From NCBI GenBank assembly GCA_963849095.1, contig CAWKGA010000007.1, forward strand, positions 124,001-188,000: 64,000 nucleotides of DNA. Direction: 5' to 3'. Both the position numbers and the translations under genes were made by a program. This document shows, piece after piece, positions 36,601 to 43,262 of the stretch. The notes beneath the pieces are model-generated. The model was not told the DNA's origin and did no database searches. It was given only the letters and a program-made list of their open reading frames with translations. The stretch's first letter is position 1, and each line of letters opens with the position of its first letter. Source of the stretch: JASHUC01 sp963849095. Lineage in GTDB: Bacteria; Pseudomonadota; Gammaproteobacteria; Steroidobacterales; Steroidobacteraceae.

Positions 36601-38042
36601 GGACGCGAGAAGAGGCGCTGGTGGAGGTCGTCCGAGGTCGCCTCGAAGGCCTCGGTCCCGTCAAGGCGGTTGATCTCGCCGCCTCGATCGGGCTCTCGAG
36701 GACCGAGATCGATGTCGCGCTCGCCGCGCTGCAGGCCGAGGGGTTTGCCCTCCGCGGGCGCTTCACGCCCGGCGCGGCCGCGGATGAGTGGTGCGAGCGC
36801 AGGCTTCTCGCGCGGATCCACCGTTACACGGTGAAGCGCCTGCGCGCCGAGGTGAGCCCCGTGACGGCGCGAGACTTCCTGCGTTTCCTCGGCGACTGGC
36901 AGCGCCTCACCCCCGAGGCGCGCATGCGCGGTCCGGACGCCGTGGCCGAGACGCTCTCGCAGCTCGAGGGATTCGAGGCGCCCGCCGCCGCCTGGGAAGC
37001 GGAGATTCTGCCCGCGCGCATCGCCGAGTACGAGCCGCGGTGGCTCGATGAGCAGTGCCTCGCGGGCCGTTTCGTCTGGGTGCGGCTCGGCTCGAGTTCC
37101 CACGATGCCCGGCGCGCGGCGGGCCCGGTACGGGCGACTCCGATCGCGCTCCTGGCGCGCCGCAACCTGAGACTTTGGGCGGCGCTCGCCGCCCGGCCTC
37201 AACCGCAGCACCTCACTGCCCAGGCACGGGCTGTGAGCGATAGCCTCGAGGACCGCGGCGCCTCGTTCTTCGATGATATCGTGGACGGCACCCGGCTGCT
37301 GCCCGCGCAAGCCGAGGAGGCGCTCGCCGAGCTCGTCGCCGCCGGCCTCGTCCGCTCGGACAGTTTCAGCGGACTGCGCGCCCTGCTCATGCCGGCGGAC
37401 CGGCGGCGACGGTCGCGCTCGGGTGCGGCTCGCGGGATGCCCCGGAGCCGCCGGGCGGCGCTGTATGGCATGGCCGATTCGGGCCGGTGGACGCTCGTCC
37501 GCGCAGCCGAGACGGCTGACCGCGGCGAAGCCGTCGAGCACCTGGTGCGGACGCTGCTGCGCCGCTGGGGCGTCCTCCTCTGGAGGCTGCTCGCCCGGGA
37601 ACCTTCGTGGGCGCCTCCCTGGCGCGAAATCCTCGTGTGCTGCCGCAGGCTCGAGGCGCGCGGCGAGATACGAGGGGGCCGCTTCGTCGAGGGCTTCTCG
37701 GGCGAGCAATACGCCGTGCCGGACGCCATCGGGCTGCTGCGCGAGGCGCGGAGGGCCTCGAGCTCGAGCCCGCAGGTGAGCCTCTCCCTCTCCGCCGCCG
37801 ATCCGCTCAACCTCCTCGGGATCGTCACGCCCGGTCCGCGGCTTCCGGCACTCACCGGCAACCGCGTGCTGTACCGCGACGGCTTGCCGCTTGCGACCCT
37901 GGCGGCAGGCGAGGTGCAGCTCCTCGGGAGCCTCGATCCGCGGGAAGCGTGGGAAGCGCGCAATGCGGTGCTGCGCAACGGCCCGCGGCCTCCGTCACGC
38001 GGACAGCTCGGGCGTGTCGGCTCCAGAGTGACAAGTTCTTAA
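33675..38042 (+). CDS. lhr: ATP-dependent DNA/RNA helicase Lhr (large helicase-related)
   Basis: This 1455-aa protein is a full-length Lhr, close to the 1538 aa of E. coli. The core helicase carries Walker A AAPTGSGKTFAAFLA, the DEIH box in VIIDEIHAVAGNKRG, SATQTPLEEVARFL, and in RecA2 VFVNTRRLAERVAR, HHGSLARERR, TASLELGIDIGDVDLACQLG and QRAGRSGH. A winged-helix domain and the Lhr-specific beta-barrel follow, then the long bacterial C-terminal extension (about 900-1455), present here in full. Lhr is a 3'-to-5' helicase acting on DNA and RNA:DNA substrates, thought to serve DNA repair. No partner nuclease or ligase gene is adjacent, although some bacteria have one. Confidence 0.95.
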   Translation: MPPLEAFHPAVAAWFAKTFDAPTSAQAQAWPAIQSGRHTLIAAPTGSGKTFAAFLAVLDRLVREGLAGGLADATRVVYVSPLKALSNDIQRNLSAPLEGIREELRALGLPPVEIRTMVRTGDTPQRERASMRRTPPHIVVTTPESLYVLLGSESGRKMLATTETVIIDEIHAVAGNKRGAHLALSLERLEALAGAPTRIGLSATQTPLEEVARFLLGARAGPDAASRCAIIDAGHTRRRDLALELPSAPLEAVMSGEVWTQVYDRLAALAREHRSTLVFVNTRRLAERVARQLSERLGAGNVMAHHGSLARERRLEAEQRLKRGELRVLVATASLELGIDIGDVDLACQLGSPRSINAFLQRAGRSGHAVGGLCKGRLFPLSRDDLVECAALLDAVRRGELDRLAVPAGSLDVLSQQIAAEVAAREWSEEELFRRVRMAHPYRDLDRGEFDDVVRMLAEGFSTRRGRHGALVHYDAVHRMLRPRRGARLTALTSGGAIPDTADYRVVLEPAGHLVGTVNEDFAVESLAGDVFQLGNTSYRILRVERGTVRVQDAEGMPPSIPFWLGEAPGRTDELSLAVSRLRRDVEERLEVSRDEALASLTAAGIGEPAASQLVDYLAAARAALGCLPTQDTVVLERFFDESGGMQLVVHAPFGIRVNRAWGLALRKRFCRQFNFELQAAATEDSLVLSLTTAHSFELADAARYLRSGTVRSLLTQAVCAAPMFTTRWRWAASIALALPRFRGGRRVPPQLVRMQAEDLLAAVFPDQVACAENLQGELEIPDHPLVRQTLRDCLEEAMDIERFEALLRALESGTVRVIARDLTEPSPLALEVLSARPYAYLDDAPLEERRTQAVMSRRWLDPQSAADIGRLDAEAVARVREEAWPDAASADELHDALQWLGFLTAAEARRNPAWVPLLAELAAQGRTARVSMPAGSLEGSIELLFAAERHELFHALFPAASITETPPVLPSSRTWTREEALVEVVRGRLEGLGPVKAVDLAASIGLSRTEIDVALAALQAEGFALRGRFTPGAAADEWCERRLLARIHRYTVKRLRAEVSPVTARDFLRFLGDWQRLTPEARMRGPDAVAETLSQLEGFEAPAAAWEAEILPARIAEYEPRWLDEQCLAGRFVWVRLGSSSHDARRAAGPVRATPIALLARRNLRLWAALAARPQPQHLTAQARAVSDSLEDRGASFFDDIVDGTRLLPAQAEEALAELVAAGLVRSDSFSGLRALLMPADRRRRSRSGAARGMPRSRRAALYGMADSGRWTLVRAAETADRGEAVEHLVRTLLRRWGVLLWRLLAREPSWAPPWREILVCCRRLEARGEIRGGRFVEGFSGEQYAVPDAIGLLREARRASSSSPQVSLSLSAADPLNLLGIVTPGPRLPALTGNRVLYRDGLPLATLAAGEVQLLGSLDPREAWEARNAVLRNGPRPPSRGQLGRVGSRVTSS

Positions 38043-38178
38043 GCAGCGTCACGTAGGGGGGGCTGCCACACTGGCACGGCATCCAAAGCGCCGCGCCGTC
38101 GCTTACTGGCGACATTCTCGACTTCCGTCCCCGAATATTGCTGGCGAGATGCGCGAATGATCATGCCGGTTTCAAGGG

Positions 38179-39948
38179 TTGCGCACCGGATTGGAAAAAC
38201 TACGAGTGCTCCTCCGTCAATGCTTGATTGGTGCGGCCATCGCCGCCGCGGTCTACTTGGCGAGCTCGATCGGCGGCTTCGTCACGTTGTTTCCGTCGGC
38301 GAGGGTACAACGCGGAGTATTGAGAACCGCCGTAGTGCCGGCGCCGGCCGCCTCGCAGCGCGTACAGCAGCCGCAGCCTCCTCAGCAGCCGTTGCTGGCG
38401 CAGCAGTCGCCGCCTGCGCGGCAGCCGAGCCCGGCTGCGCAGCGCCCCGCCCCACAGAATCTGCCGGCGCGGGCCGCCGCCGCGCCTCGGCCGTTCACGT
38501 ACGCGGACGTAGTGCAGCTCGCGCGCGAGCGCGCTGCCCAGCCTTACCGCGATCCGTCTCCGCGGCTACCCGCGAGCCTCGCGCACCTGACTTACGACCA
38601 GTATCAGGACATCCGCTTCCGCCAGCGCTTCGCGCTCTGGCGCGATCAGTCGCTGTTCGAGGTGCAGTTCTTTCACCGCGGCTTCAACTTCAGTCAGAGG
38701 GTGGAGATCTCGGAGGTCGTGGACGGCGTCGTTCATCCCATCCACTACAACCCGAACTGGTTCGACTTCGGCAAGCTCGCCGCGCTCGCCAAGGATCTGC
38801 CGACTCAGCTCGGCTTCGCCGGCTTCCGTGTCCACTTCCCGCTGCAGAGTGCGACCTACAAGGATGAGCTGATCGTGTTTCTCGGCGCCTCCTACTTTCG
38901 AGTGCTCGGCCGCAACGAGGTCTACGGTCTCTCCGCGCGCGGGCTCGCCGTCGACACCGCGTCGGCGAAGGGGGAGGAGTTCCCCTGGTTCACGGATTTC
39001 TGGCTGGTGAAGCCCGGCCCGCTTGAGCGCACGCTCACCATCTACGCGTTGCTCGACAGCCGGAGCATCGCCGGGGCCTATGAGTTCGATGTGCAGCCGG
39101 GCGGCGTCACGCAGGTTACGGTGACCTCGGAGCTCTTTCCGCGTAAGGGCATCGCGAAGCTTGGCGTCGCACCGCTCACCTCCATGTTCCTGTACGGAGA
39201 GGATCCTTCAGGCCACCGCTTCGACGACTACCGCCCCGAGGTTCACGACAGCGACGGACTGATGATCCAGAGCGGCAGCGGCGAGTGGATGTGGCGGCCG
39301 CTCGTGAATCCGCGGGAGCTCAAGGTCAACCGCTTCATGGATCAGCATCCGCTCGGCTTCGGCCTCGAGCAGCGCGATCGGGACTTCAATCATTATCAGG
39401 ATGGCGAGGCGCAGTTCGAGCGCCGGCCGAGCTACTGGGTCCAGCCGCTCGGGGACTGGGGCAAGGGTGGAGTCGAGCTCGTCGAGATTCCGACCGACGA
39501 GGAGATCCACGACAACATCGTTGCGTACTGGGTGCCGTCGGAGCCGGTCGAGAGCGGCAAGCCGCTCAAGTTCAGATATCTGCTTTCCGCATATCTTCGC
39601 TCGCCCGTTTGGCCGCCGGGCGGCCGCGTCATCGCGACGCACACGGGCGACTTCTCCATCAACGGGACGGGCGAGACGGCGGCGGACGGAGCCCGCAGGG
39701 TGATGATCGATTATGCCGGAGGTGATCTCGATGGGCTCGAGGGCTCCCAGCCCGTCAAGGCGACCATCTCGGCGAACGGCGGCCGCGTGGACCGGGTGAG
39801 CGTCCAGCGCCTGCCGGAGAACGGCGCATGGCGCGTGGAATTCCGCGTCGTGCCCGCGAGTCCCAAGCAGGGGGTCGACCTGCGCTGCTACCTCACCCTC
39901 TACGGTGAGGCGCTCACCGAGACATGGATCTATCAGCTTAAGGAATGA
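38179..39948 (+). CDS. opgG: Glucan biosynthesis protein G, membrane-anchored variant
   Basis: This 589-aa protein acts in osmoregulated periplasmic glucan synthesis, probably in backbone branching. The domain from about residue 100 (TYADVVQLARERAAQPYRDP, then LTYDQYQDIRFR, ALWRDQSLFEVQFFHRGF) to the end (RCYLTLYGEALTETWIYQL) is standard OpgG/MdoG. The N-terminus is unusual: a hydrophobic segment near residues 17-38 without an obvious cleavage site, followed by about 50 residues of Gln/Pro-rich linker. It may be tethered to the membrane rather than released. The TTG start at 38179 is uncertain. It sits just upstream of opgH, as in most operons of this type. Confidence 0.93.
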   Translation: MRTGLEKLRVLLRQCLIGAAIAAAVYLASSIGGFVTLFPSARVQRGVLRTAVVPAPAASQRVQQPQPPQQPLLAQQSPPARQPSPAAQRPAPQNLPARAAAAPRPFTYADVVQLARERAAQPYRDPSPRLPASLAHLTYDQYQDIRFRQRFALWRDQSLFEVQFFHRGFNFSQRVEISEVVDGVVHPIHYNPNWFDFGKLAALAKDLPTQLGFAGFRVHFPLQSATYKDELIVFLGASYFRVLGRNEVYGLSARGLAVDTASAKGEEFPWFTDFWLVKPGPLERTLTIYALLDSRSIAGAYEFDVQPGGVTQVTVTSELFPRKGIAKLGVAPLTSMFLYGEDPSGHRFDDYRPEVHDSDGLMIQSGSGEWMWRPLVNPRELKVNRFMDQHPLGFGLEQRDRDFNHYQDGEAQFERRPSYWVQPLGDWGKGGVELVEIPTDEEIHDNIVAYWVPSEPVESGKPLKFRYLLSAYLRSPVWPPGGRVIATHTGDFSINGTGETAADGARRVMIDYAGGDLDGLEGSQPVKATISANGGRVDRVSVQRLPENGAWRVEFRVVPASPKQGVDLRCYLTLYGEALTETWIYQLKE

Positions 39949-39952
39949 TGTC

Positions 39953-40043
39953 ATGATCGATCGTCGCCTGAGGAGCTGCGCGCGCCGCCGCCGAACCGCA
40001 TTCTTCGGACTCACGCTGCTCACGAGCGGGCTCGCGAGTGCCG
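39953..40043 (+). pseudogene. opgH: Out-of-frame N-terminal remnant of opgH
   Basis: An ATG at 39953, 4 bases after the opgG stop, opens a frame encoding RRRRTAFFGLTLLTSGLASA, which is the usual first membrane helix region of OpgH. The rest of OpgH continues one frame over, from GTG 40038 or ATG 40044 (MFEDILSANGLSPLE). The change of frame is what one extra base near 40031-40043 would cause. It is either a real frameshift or a sequencing/assembly error. Confidence 0.7.
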
Positions 40044-41924
40044 ATGTTCGAGGACATCCTCAGCGCGAACGGCCTCTCACCGCTCGAGGGCGCCGGCATC
40101 GCACTCTTCTTTGTGCTCTTCACCTGGATCGCGGGCGCGTTCTGGACGGCGGTCGCCGGGTTCGTCATCCGGCTCGCGGGCCGCGATGCTCGAGTGATCG
40201 GCGCCGGCGAGGCGGCGCTCCTCTCCGTGCGCAACCGCGTCGCTCTCGTCATGCCGGTGTACAACGAGGATCCCGACCGCGTCTTCGCGGGCATCGATGC
40301 CGTCTGGACGTCGCTTGCCGCGGAGCCCGAGCAGGCCGCGTTCGATCTATTCGTGCTGTCGGATACGCGCAAGCCCGACATTGCAGCCGCGGAGGAAGCC
40401 GCCTGGCGCGCGCTCGTCGCGCGTCACGGTGCAGGCGGCCGGGTGTTCTATCGCCGGCGCGCCGAGAACACGAGCCGCAAGTCGGGCAACATCGCCGATT
40501 TCGTGCGCCGCTGGGGCGGCGCGTACGAGCATATGATCGTCCTCGACGCGGATAGCGTCATGGCGGGCCGCGCGCTCACCACGCTCGCCCGGCTCATGGA
40601 TGCGCACCCGGAAGTCGGCATCATCCAGACCGCCCCTCTGCCCGTCGGCCGCGACACGCTCTTCGCCCGCATGGTGCAGTTCGCCGCGCGCCTGAACGGC
40701 CCGATGCTCTCGAGCGGGCTCGCCTACTGGCAGCTCGGCGAGAGCAACTACTGGGGGCACAACGCGATTCTGCGCCTCGCGCCCTTTGCGAAGTCCTGCG
40801 GCCTGCCGCGCCTGCCCGGCGGCGCGCCGCTCGGTGGGGAGATCCTGAGCCACGACTTCGTCGAGGCGGCGTTCATGCGGCGCGCGGGCTTCGAGGTCTG
40901 GCTGCTGGCGGACCTCGAGGGCAGCTGGGAGGAAGTGCCTTCGAACATCATCGACTTCGCGGCGCGCGACCGGCGCTGGGCGCAGGGCAATCTGCAGCAC
41001 TGCAACGTCCTCACGATGCGTGGGCTCCACTGGCTGAACCGGATGCACATGCTGACGGGCGTTCTCTCGTACGCCACCTCGCCCATCTGGTTCGCCGTGC
41101 TGGTCTTGAGCTCGATCCTCACCTGCGAGGCGGCGCTCAACGGCCATCACTACTTCCAGCCGGGCCTGTACTCCCTGTTTCCGAGCTGGCCCGATTACCG
41201 CGACACCGAGATCGACGGCTTGCTCCTCGGTACGATCGGCGTGCTGCTGATCCCGAAGCTCCTCGGCTTCACGCTTGCGCTCGCGCGGCCCGCGCTGCGG
41301 CGTGGCTTCGGCGGAGCCGCGCGTCTCGGCGTGAGCCTGCTCCTCGAGCAGCTGTTCAGCGTGCTGCTCGCACCACCGATGATGGTGTTCCACTCGACGT
41401 TCGTCATCTCGACGCTCGCCGGCCGGCCGGTCGCCTGGAACGCGCAGGAGCGCGGCGACCGGGGGGTGAGCCTCATCGAGGCATTGTGGCGGCACAAGTG
41501 GCACATGCTGCTCGGGCTCGCGTGGGGCGCGGCGATCCTGCTGATTGCGCCGCGTTTCATATGGTGGATGATGCCCGTTCTCGCGGGGCTGCTGCTGTCG
41601 GCGCCGCTCACCGCACTTTCCAGCCGCGCAGGCGTCGGCCGCTTCGCGCGCCGCTGCGGGCTGCTCCTCACTCCGGAGGAGCTCTCTCCGCCGCGTGAGC
41701 TCGCGCTGCTGCAGGAGGGACACGCGGAGCGCCTGGCGCTTCCTCAGCCTGCCGCGACCCCGCAAGGCCTTGTCGAGGCCATTCCCGCGATCGCGGTGCC
41801 GCTCTCCATGGAAGCCGCTCCGGCCGTCTATCTTGGCGTGCGTGGCGTCATAGCCGGTGCATTCCGCTCGGCCGTGACGGCGCTTGCCGGCGCCCGGCGC
41901 GAGCCGCTGAGGTTGAGGCGCTGA
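40038..41924 (+). CDS. opgH: Glucan biosynthesis glucosyltransferase H, likely N-terminally frameshifted
   Basis: This 628-aa inner-membrane family-2 glycosyltransferase makes the linear beta-1,2-glucan backbone from UDP-glucose. Visible motifs are NRVALVMPVYNEDPDRVFAG, IVLDADSVMAGR, the acceptor-site DFVEAAFMRRAGF and the QxxRW-type RDRRWAQGNLQH, with TM helices on both sides of the catalytic domain. The readable start (GTG 40038; ATG 40044 also in frame) lacks the first TM region, which is encoded in another frame at 39953-40043. With that piece restored the protein would be about 657 aa and more normal. Activity of the truncated form is doubtful. The final 60 residues are Arg-rich. Confidence 0.9.
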   Translation: MPMFEDILSANGLSPLEGAGIALFFVLFTWIAGAFWTAVAGFVIRLAGRDARVIGAGEAALLSVRNRVALVMPVYNEDPDRVFAGIDAVWTSLAAEPEQAAFDLFVLSDTRKPDIAAAEEAAWRALVARHGAGGRVFYRRRAENTSRKSGNIADFVRRWGGAYEHMIVLDADSVMAGRALTTLARLMDAHPEVGIIQTAPLPVGRDTLFARMVQFAARLNGPMLSSGLAYWQLGESNYWGHNAILRLAPFAKSCGLPRLPGGAPLGGEILSHDFVEAAFMRRAGFEVWLLADLEGSWEEVPSNIIDFAARDRRWAQGNLQHCNVLTMRGLHWLNRMHMLTGVLSYATSPIWFAVLVLSSILTCEAALNGHHYFQPGLYSLFPSWPDYRDTEIDGLLLGTIGVLLIPKLLGFTLALARPALRRGFGGAARLGVSLLLEQLFSVLLAPPMMVFHSTFVISTLAGRPVAWNAQERGDRGVSLIEALWRHKWHMLLGLAWGAAILLIAPRFIWWMMPVLAGLLLSAPLTALSSRAGVGRFARRCGLLLTPEELSPPRELALLQEGHAERLALPQPAATPQGLVEAIPAIAVPLSMEAAPAVYLGVRGVIAGAFRSAVTALAGARREPLRLRR

Positions 41925-42091
41925 GGCGTTGAATTTCGCAAGGCGCCGTCCGGCATCGAGAGCCGGGCGACGCTTGCGCCCGATTCGCTGAGCCCCCGCC
42001 GATCCGGCCGACCTTCGCCTGCAACCAATCTGTAGCACTCGTCGGCTACCGTCTCCTCCCGGAAGAGCGATCAGCCGCCAGGGGAGGACCG

Positions 42092-42337
42092 ATGAGCGCG
42101 TCGCTAGAGCAACGAGCTGAATGGCTCGCTTCGGAATTCTGGGATCGATTGGATTGCCTGGAAAGCTGGCACCGGCAGGTCCGGTCCGAGCACGAATGCG
42201 CCCGGCGCAAGCTGAACGGAGCGGACCCGGGAAAGACCCAGGAGATCCACGAGGCGTGGAACCGGTACTGCGAGGTGATCGCAGAGCTCGACCGGACGAC
42301 CACCGAATTCGATGCGCTGTGCAGGGGCGCGTACTGA
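42092..42337 (+). CDS. Small hypothetical protein (81 aa)
   Basis: The ATG at 42092 is preceded by GGGGAGGACCG, a good ribosome site. The 81-aa product is acidic and helical (LEQRAEWLASEFWDRLDCLE, then EHECARRKLNGAD and IHEAWNRYCEVIAELD), with no TM helix. I recognise no family. Third-position G/C use is normal for the region, which supports coding. The 167-base gap upstream of it, after opgH, shows no clear element. The function is unknown. Confidence 0.65.
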   Translation: MSASLEQRAEWLASEFWDRLDCLESWHRQVRSEHECARRKLNGADPGKTQEIHEAWNRYCEVIAELDRTTTEFDALCRGAY

Positions 42338-42367
42338 GCCCTGCTCGTGCCACGTTGAGTTCTTCCA

Positions 42368-42661
42368 ATGCCGCTGATGAAGCTGCTGTCGCGCCGGGTC
42401 AGGGTGCAGCTCGGCGCGCTCGACAACCACATGCGGGAGGTCGGGGTGCATCGCAACACGGCGCTGCGGATGTTCCTGGTGAGCCGCGGCGTTGCGACTG
42501 CGATTGCGCAGCGGGAGTTCTGGCTAGAGTTCTTCTGGCTGGACCAGGAATACCGCGCCGCAGTGCACACGCTCGCGCAGTTTTGCTCGAAGCATCGACA
42601 AACTTGCGCGCCTCGATCGGGCACGCAACAGTCTCGAGTCCGCGCCGTCAGGCTCCGTTAG
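42368..42661 (+). CDS. Possible small hypothetical protein (97 aa)
   Basis: This 97-codon frame begins 30 bases after the previous small gene. The first 75 residues (MPLMKLLSRRVRVQLGALDN, then MFLVSRGVATAIAQREFWLE) have normal codon bias and look helical; the last 20 have poorer codon bias and read like junk, so the frame may be a decayed gene. No ribosome site stands out. No family is recognised. It could equally be non-coding. Confidence 0.4.
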   Translation: MPLMKLLSRRVRVQLGALDNHMREVGVHRNTALRMFLVSRGVATAIAQREFWLEFFWLDQEYRAAVHTLAQFCSKHRQTCAPRSGTQQSRVRAVRLR

Positions 42662-42740
42662 ATTTACAGGGCGGGAAGACGCGCGCTCGGCTCTCGCCGC
42701 CAGTCTCGAGCCCAAGAAAGGCTGAAGCGGGCCCCAGCGA

Positions 42741-43082
42741 TTACTTGCCGATCTGGCGGCTTTGCTGATTCTCCTGCTGGTTCAGCGCCTGCTGCTCGGC
42801 CTTGGTGAGATGGCCGCCGTTCGTGTGGGCCATCGCGCGCTCTTCTCCGCGGATCGTGTGGTCTTGCCGGTGCAGCTGATGGGCCTGATTCTTCGTGATC
42901 TGGCCCGACTTGCGCTCGTTGCGGATGCGGCGGTTCTGATTCGCGAGACGGTGATTGACCTCGGTTCGCCGCGGATGGGCCTTCTGCCAGGGCGTCTCAT
43001 CGGCGAGCGCGGCGGAGGCCAGGCCGGCGAGCGACATCCCGACCACGATGACGGTCAGGTATTTGCGTGCGGACTTGAGCAT
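42741..43082 (-). CDS. Small exported conserved hypothetical protein
   Basis: This 113-aa protein has a signal peptide cleaved near ALA-DET (residues 25-28) and a mature part rich in Gln, Asn, His and Arg: HPRRTEVNHRLANQNRRIRN, then ITKNQAHQLHRQD and ending LNQQENQQSRQIGK. Similar small secreted proteins occur in many proteobacteria; their role is unknown. The ribosome site AGGAGA lies 8 bases before the ATG. The 180-base region 43083-43262 upstream should hold its promoter; it contains AT-richer stretches such as TTACAAAGAGTTAACG at 43198-43213 but no consensus promoter I can defend. Confidence 0.78.
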   Translation of the reverse strand: MLKSARKYLTVIVVGMSLAGLASAALADETPWQKAHPRRTEVNHRLANQNRRIRNERKSGQITKNQAHQLHRQDHTIRGEERAMAHTNGGHLTKAEQQALNQQENQQSRQIGK

Positions 43083-43262
43083 CGGAAATCTCCTGTTTGC
43101 GTGAGATGACAGAATATGTACAGCGGGTCCTGGTCCCAGCCGGATTTGCGGATCGTGAACGTCGATAACGCCGCGCGGTGGGACTTGCGTACAATTCTTA
43201 CAAAGAGTTAACGAAGGGAGCGCACGATCCAGCTGGCACCCCTCGCCGACGCGGGCGACGGG

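Noticed and set aside
40347..42368. A 673-codon minus-strand frame opposite opgH
   Set aside because: It is antisense to the OpgH catalytic motifs, with low-complexity Arg/Glu-rich sequence and no recognisable domain.
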